A stretch of 51,309 nt of DNA, from positions 1 through 51,309 of the forward strand of contig JAFWYQ010000002.1 of assembly GCA_017517605.1 (NCBI GenBank), given 5' to 3'. The notes under the pieces are model-generated. The model ran no database searches. It was not told where the DNA came from and saw only the letters and a list, made by a program, of their open reading frames with translations. The number at the start of each line of letters is the position of its first letter. Position 1 is the first letter of the stretch. This DNA comes from Bacteroidaceae bacterium (lineage in GTDB: Bacteria > Bacteroidota > Bacteroidia > Bacteroidales > Bacteroidaceae). This document shows, one piece after another, positions 50,818 through 51,309 of this stretch. A program made the position numbers and the translations under genes.

Positions 50818-51309
50818 TTAATAATTGTCTCCGTAACGTTCGCGGGTAATCTGTTCCAATGACTTGCCTCGTGTATTCGGGCATCCGATTACACCCACTA
50901 TCAGTGAAATAAGCAAAAGTCCTATCATACAATAAGCAGCAACAGTGAAACCTTCGCCATTTTCGCCATAGATGTAGGTAAATGCCAATCCCCAAGCTGC
51001 AGAGAGGCCGCGAACGACAAAGAACATGAGTCCCTGAGCGCCGGCACGGAACTTGGCTGGGAACAACTCTGAACCCCACAAAGCATAGAATATCTGCACA
51101 GAGATACCCCCATTGATACCCCACAAGATAGAGAAGAGCCAAAGTGTAGTCATATTATCGACACCGCCAAGAATAACGAACCAAGTGGCCAAGGCTGCTA
51201 AAAGGCCCAATACGTAGAGTAACTTGTGCGGCACACGGTCGATGAAGAAAGAGACCACGAATGTAACAACAACAACAATAACCCAACCTACACAGCTGAG
51301 CATGTTGGC
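50818..51309 (-). CDS. MFS sugar porter (partial, 3' end only)
   Basis: Open at the window edge; 163 residues are visible and the frame continues past 51309. Five hydrophobic segments, ELFPAKFRAGAQGLMFFVVRG and the C-terminal CPNTRGKSLEQITRERYG correspond to the last half of a major-facilitator sugar porter (PETKGKS motif varied to PNTRGKS). The rhaD gene downstream makes L-rhamnose a likely substrate, although Bacteroides rhamnose loci more often use a RhaT-type permease. Confidence 0.85.
   Translation of the reverse strand, partial: ANMLSCVGWVIVVVVTFVVSFFIDRVPHKLLYVLGLLAALATWFVILGGVDNMTTLWLFSILWGINGGISVQIFYALWGSELFPAKFRAGAQGLMFFVVRGLSAAWGLAFTYIYGENGEGFTVAAYCMIGLLLISLIVGVIGCPNTRGKSLEQITRERYGDNY

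Overview
The window looks like chromosomal DNA of a gut Bacteroidales bacterium, most likely Bacteroides/Phocaeicola. Several things point there: TAnnTTTG-type promoter boxes, few Shine-Dalgarno sites, an rpsL-rpsG-fusA-rpsJ cluster preceded by a DUF3467 gene, fused KorA, MenA/MenG, RibBA, HU-like and DUF3822 proteins, and secreted enzymes for pectin and other plant polysaccharides. I saw no rRNA genes, insertion sequences, integrase or CRISPR. There is one tRNA (Met, CAT).

Layout. 1-4.6 kb: ribosomal str cluster on the minus strand plus DUF3467. 5.0-6.2 kb: two related small membrane proteins overlapping an XRE-type regulator. 6.3-8.5 kb: dnaG. 8.5-12.6 kb: an AT-rich accessory stretch with a DUF4062/ATPase protein, a coupled DUF3791-DUF3990-DUF3791 operon (toxin-antitoxin-like), a strongly structured transcribed leader or ncRNA candidate, and two exported proteins. 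12.9-16.9 kb: ribokinase, GRP/RhaT-like sugar permease and a MATE pump. 17.3-21.3 kb: a secreted DUF4380 protein and 2-oxoacid:ferredoxin oxidoreductase korA-korB. 21.6-23.2 kb: menG-menA (menaquinone). 23.3-29.0 kb: a divergent pair made of a secreted pectate lyase-GH105 fusion and a GH31 glycosidase. 29.3-32.6 kb: HU-like protein, membrane protein, AraC regulator, tRNA-Met. 32.8-41.2 kb, plus strand: START-like protein, LptF/G permease, ribBA, aspartate-type aminotransferase, DUF6057 membrane protein, and a lipoprotein with a CxxCH heme motif and TolB-like repeats. 41.3-43.4 kb: rsmD, DUF3822 and a helper protein. 43.5-45 kb: RecD-like helicase. 45-48.3 kb: FtsX-type permease and a 55-residue 2[4Fe-4S] ferredoxin. 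48.4-51.3 kb: secreted esterase, rhaD, and the 3' part of a sugar-porter gene that runs off the window.

Metabolic thread. KorAB, the small ferredoxin and menaquinone synthesis fit an anaerobe with ferredoxin-linked carbon metabolism. The PL1-GH105 fusion, GH31, esterase, rhamnulose-phosphate aldolase, ribokinase and sugar permeases fit a plant-glycan degrader.

The most unusual signal is intergenic. Most gaps hold palindromic elements built from short degenerate words. Several families recur, some copies are inverted relative to one another, one copy is interrupted by a member of another family (30.8-30.95 kb), and some gaps carry private arrays of back-to-back hairpins (4.06-4.13, 29.74-29.81, 47.51-47.61, 49.89-49.97 kb). 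A 119-nt rod-like RNA fold with G-U pairs at 11.25-11.37 kb, downstream of a consensus -7 box, is the best candidate for an undescribed RNA. All functions come from reading the sequence; no database search was run.
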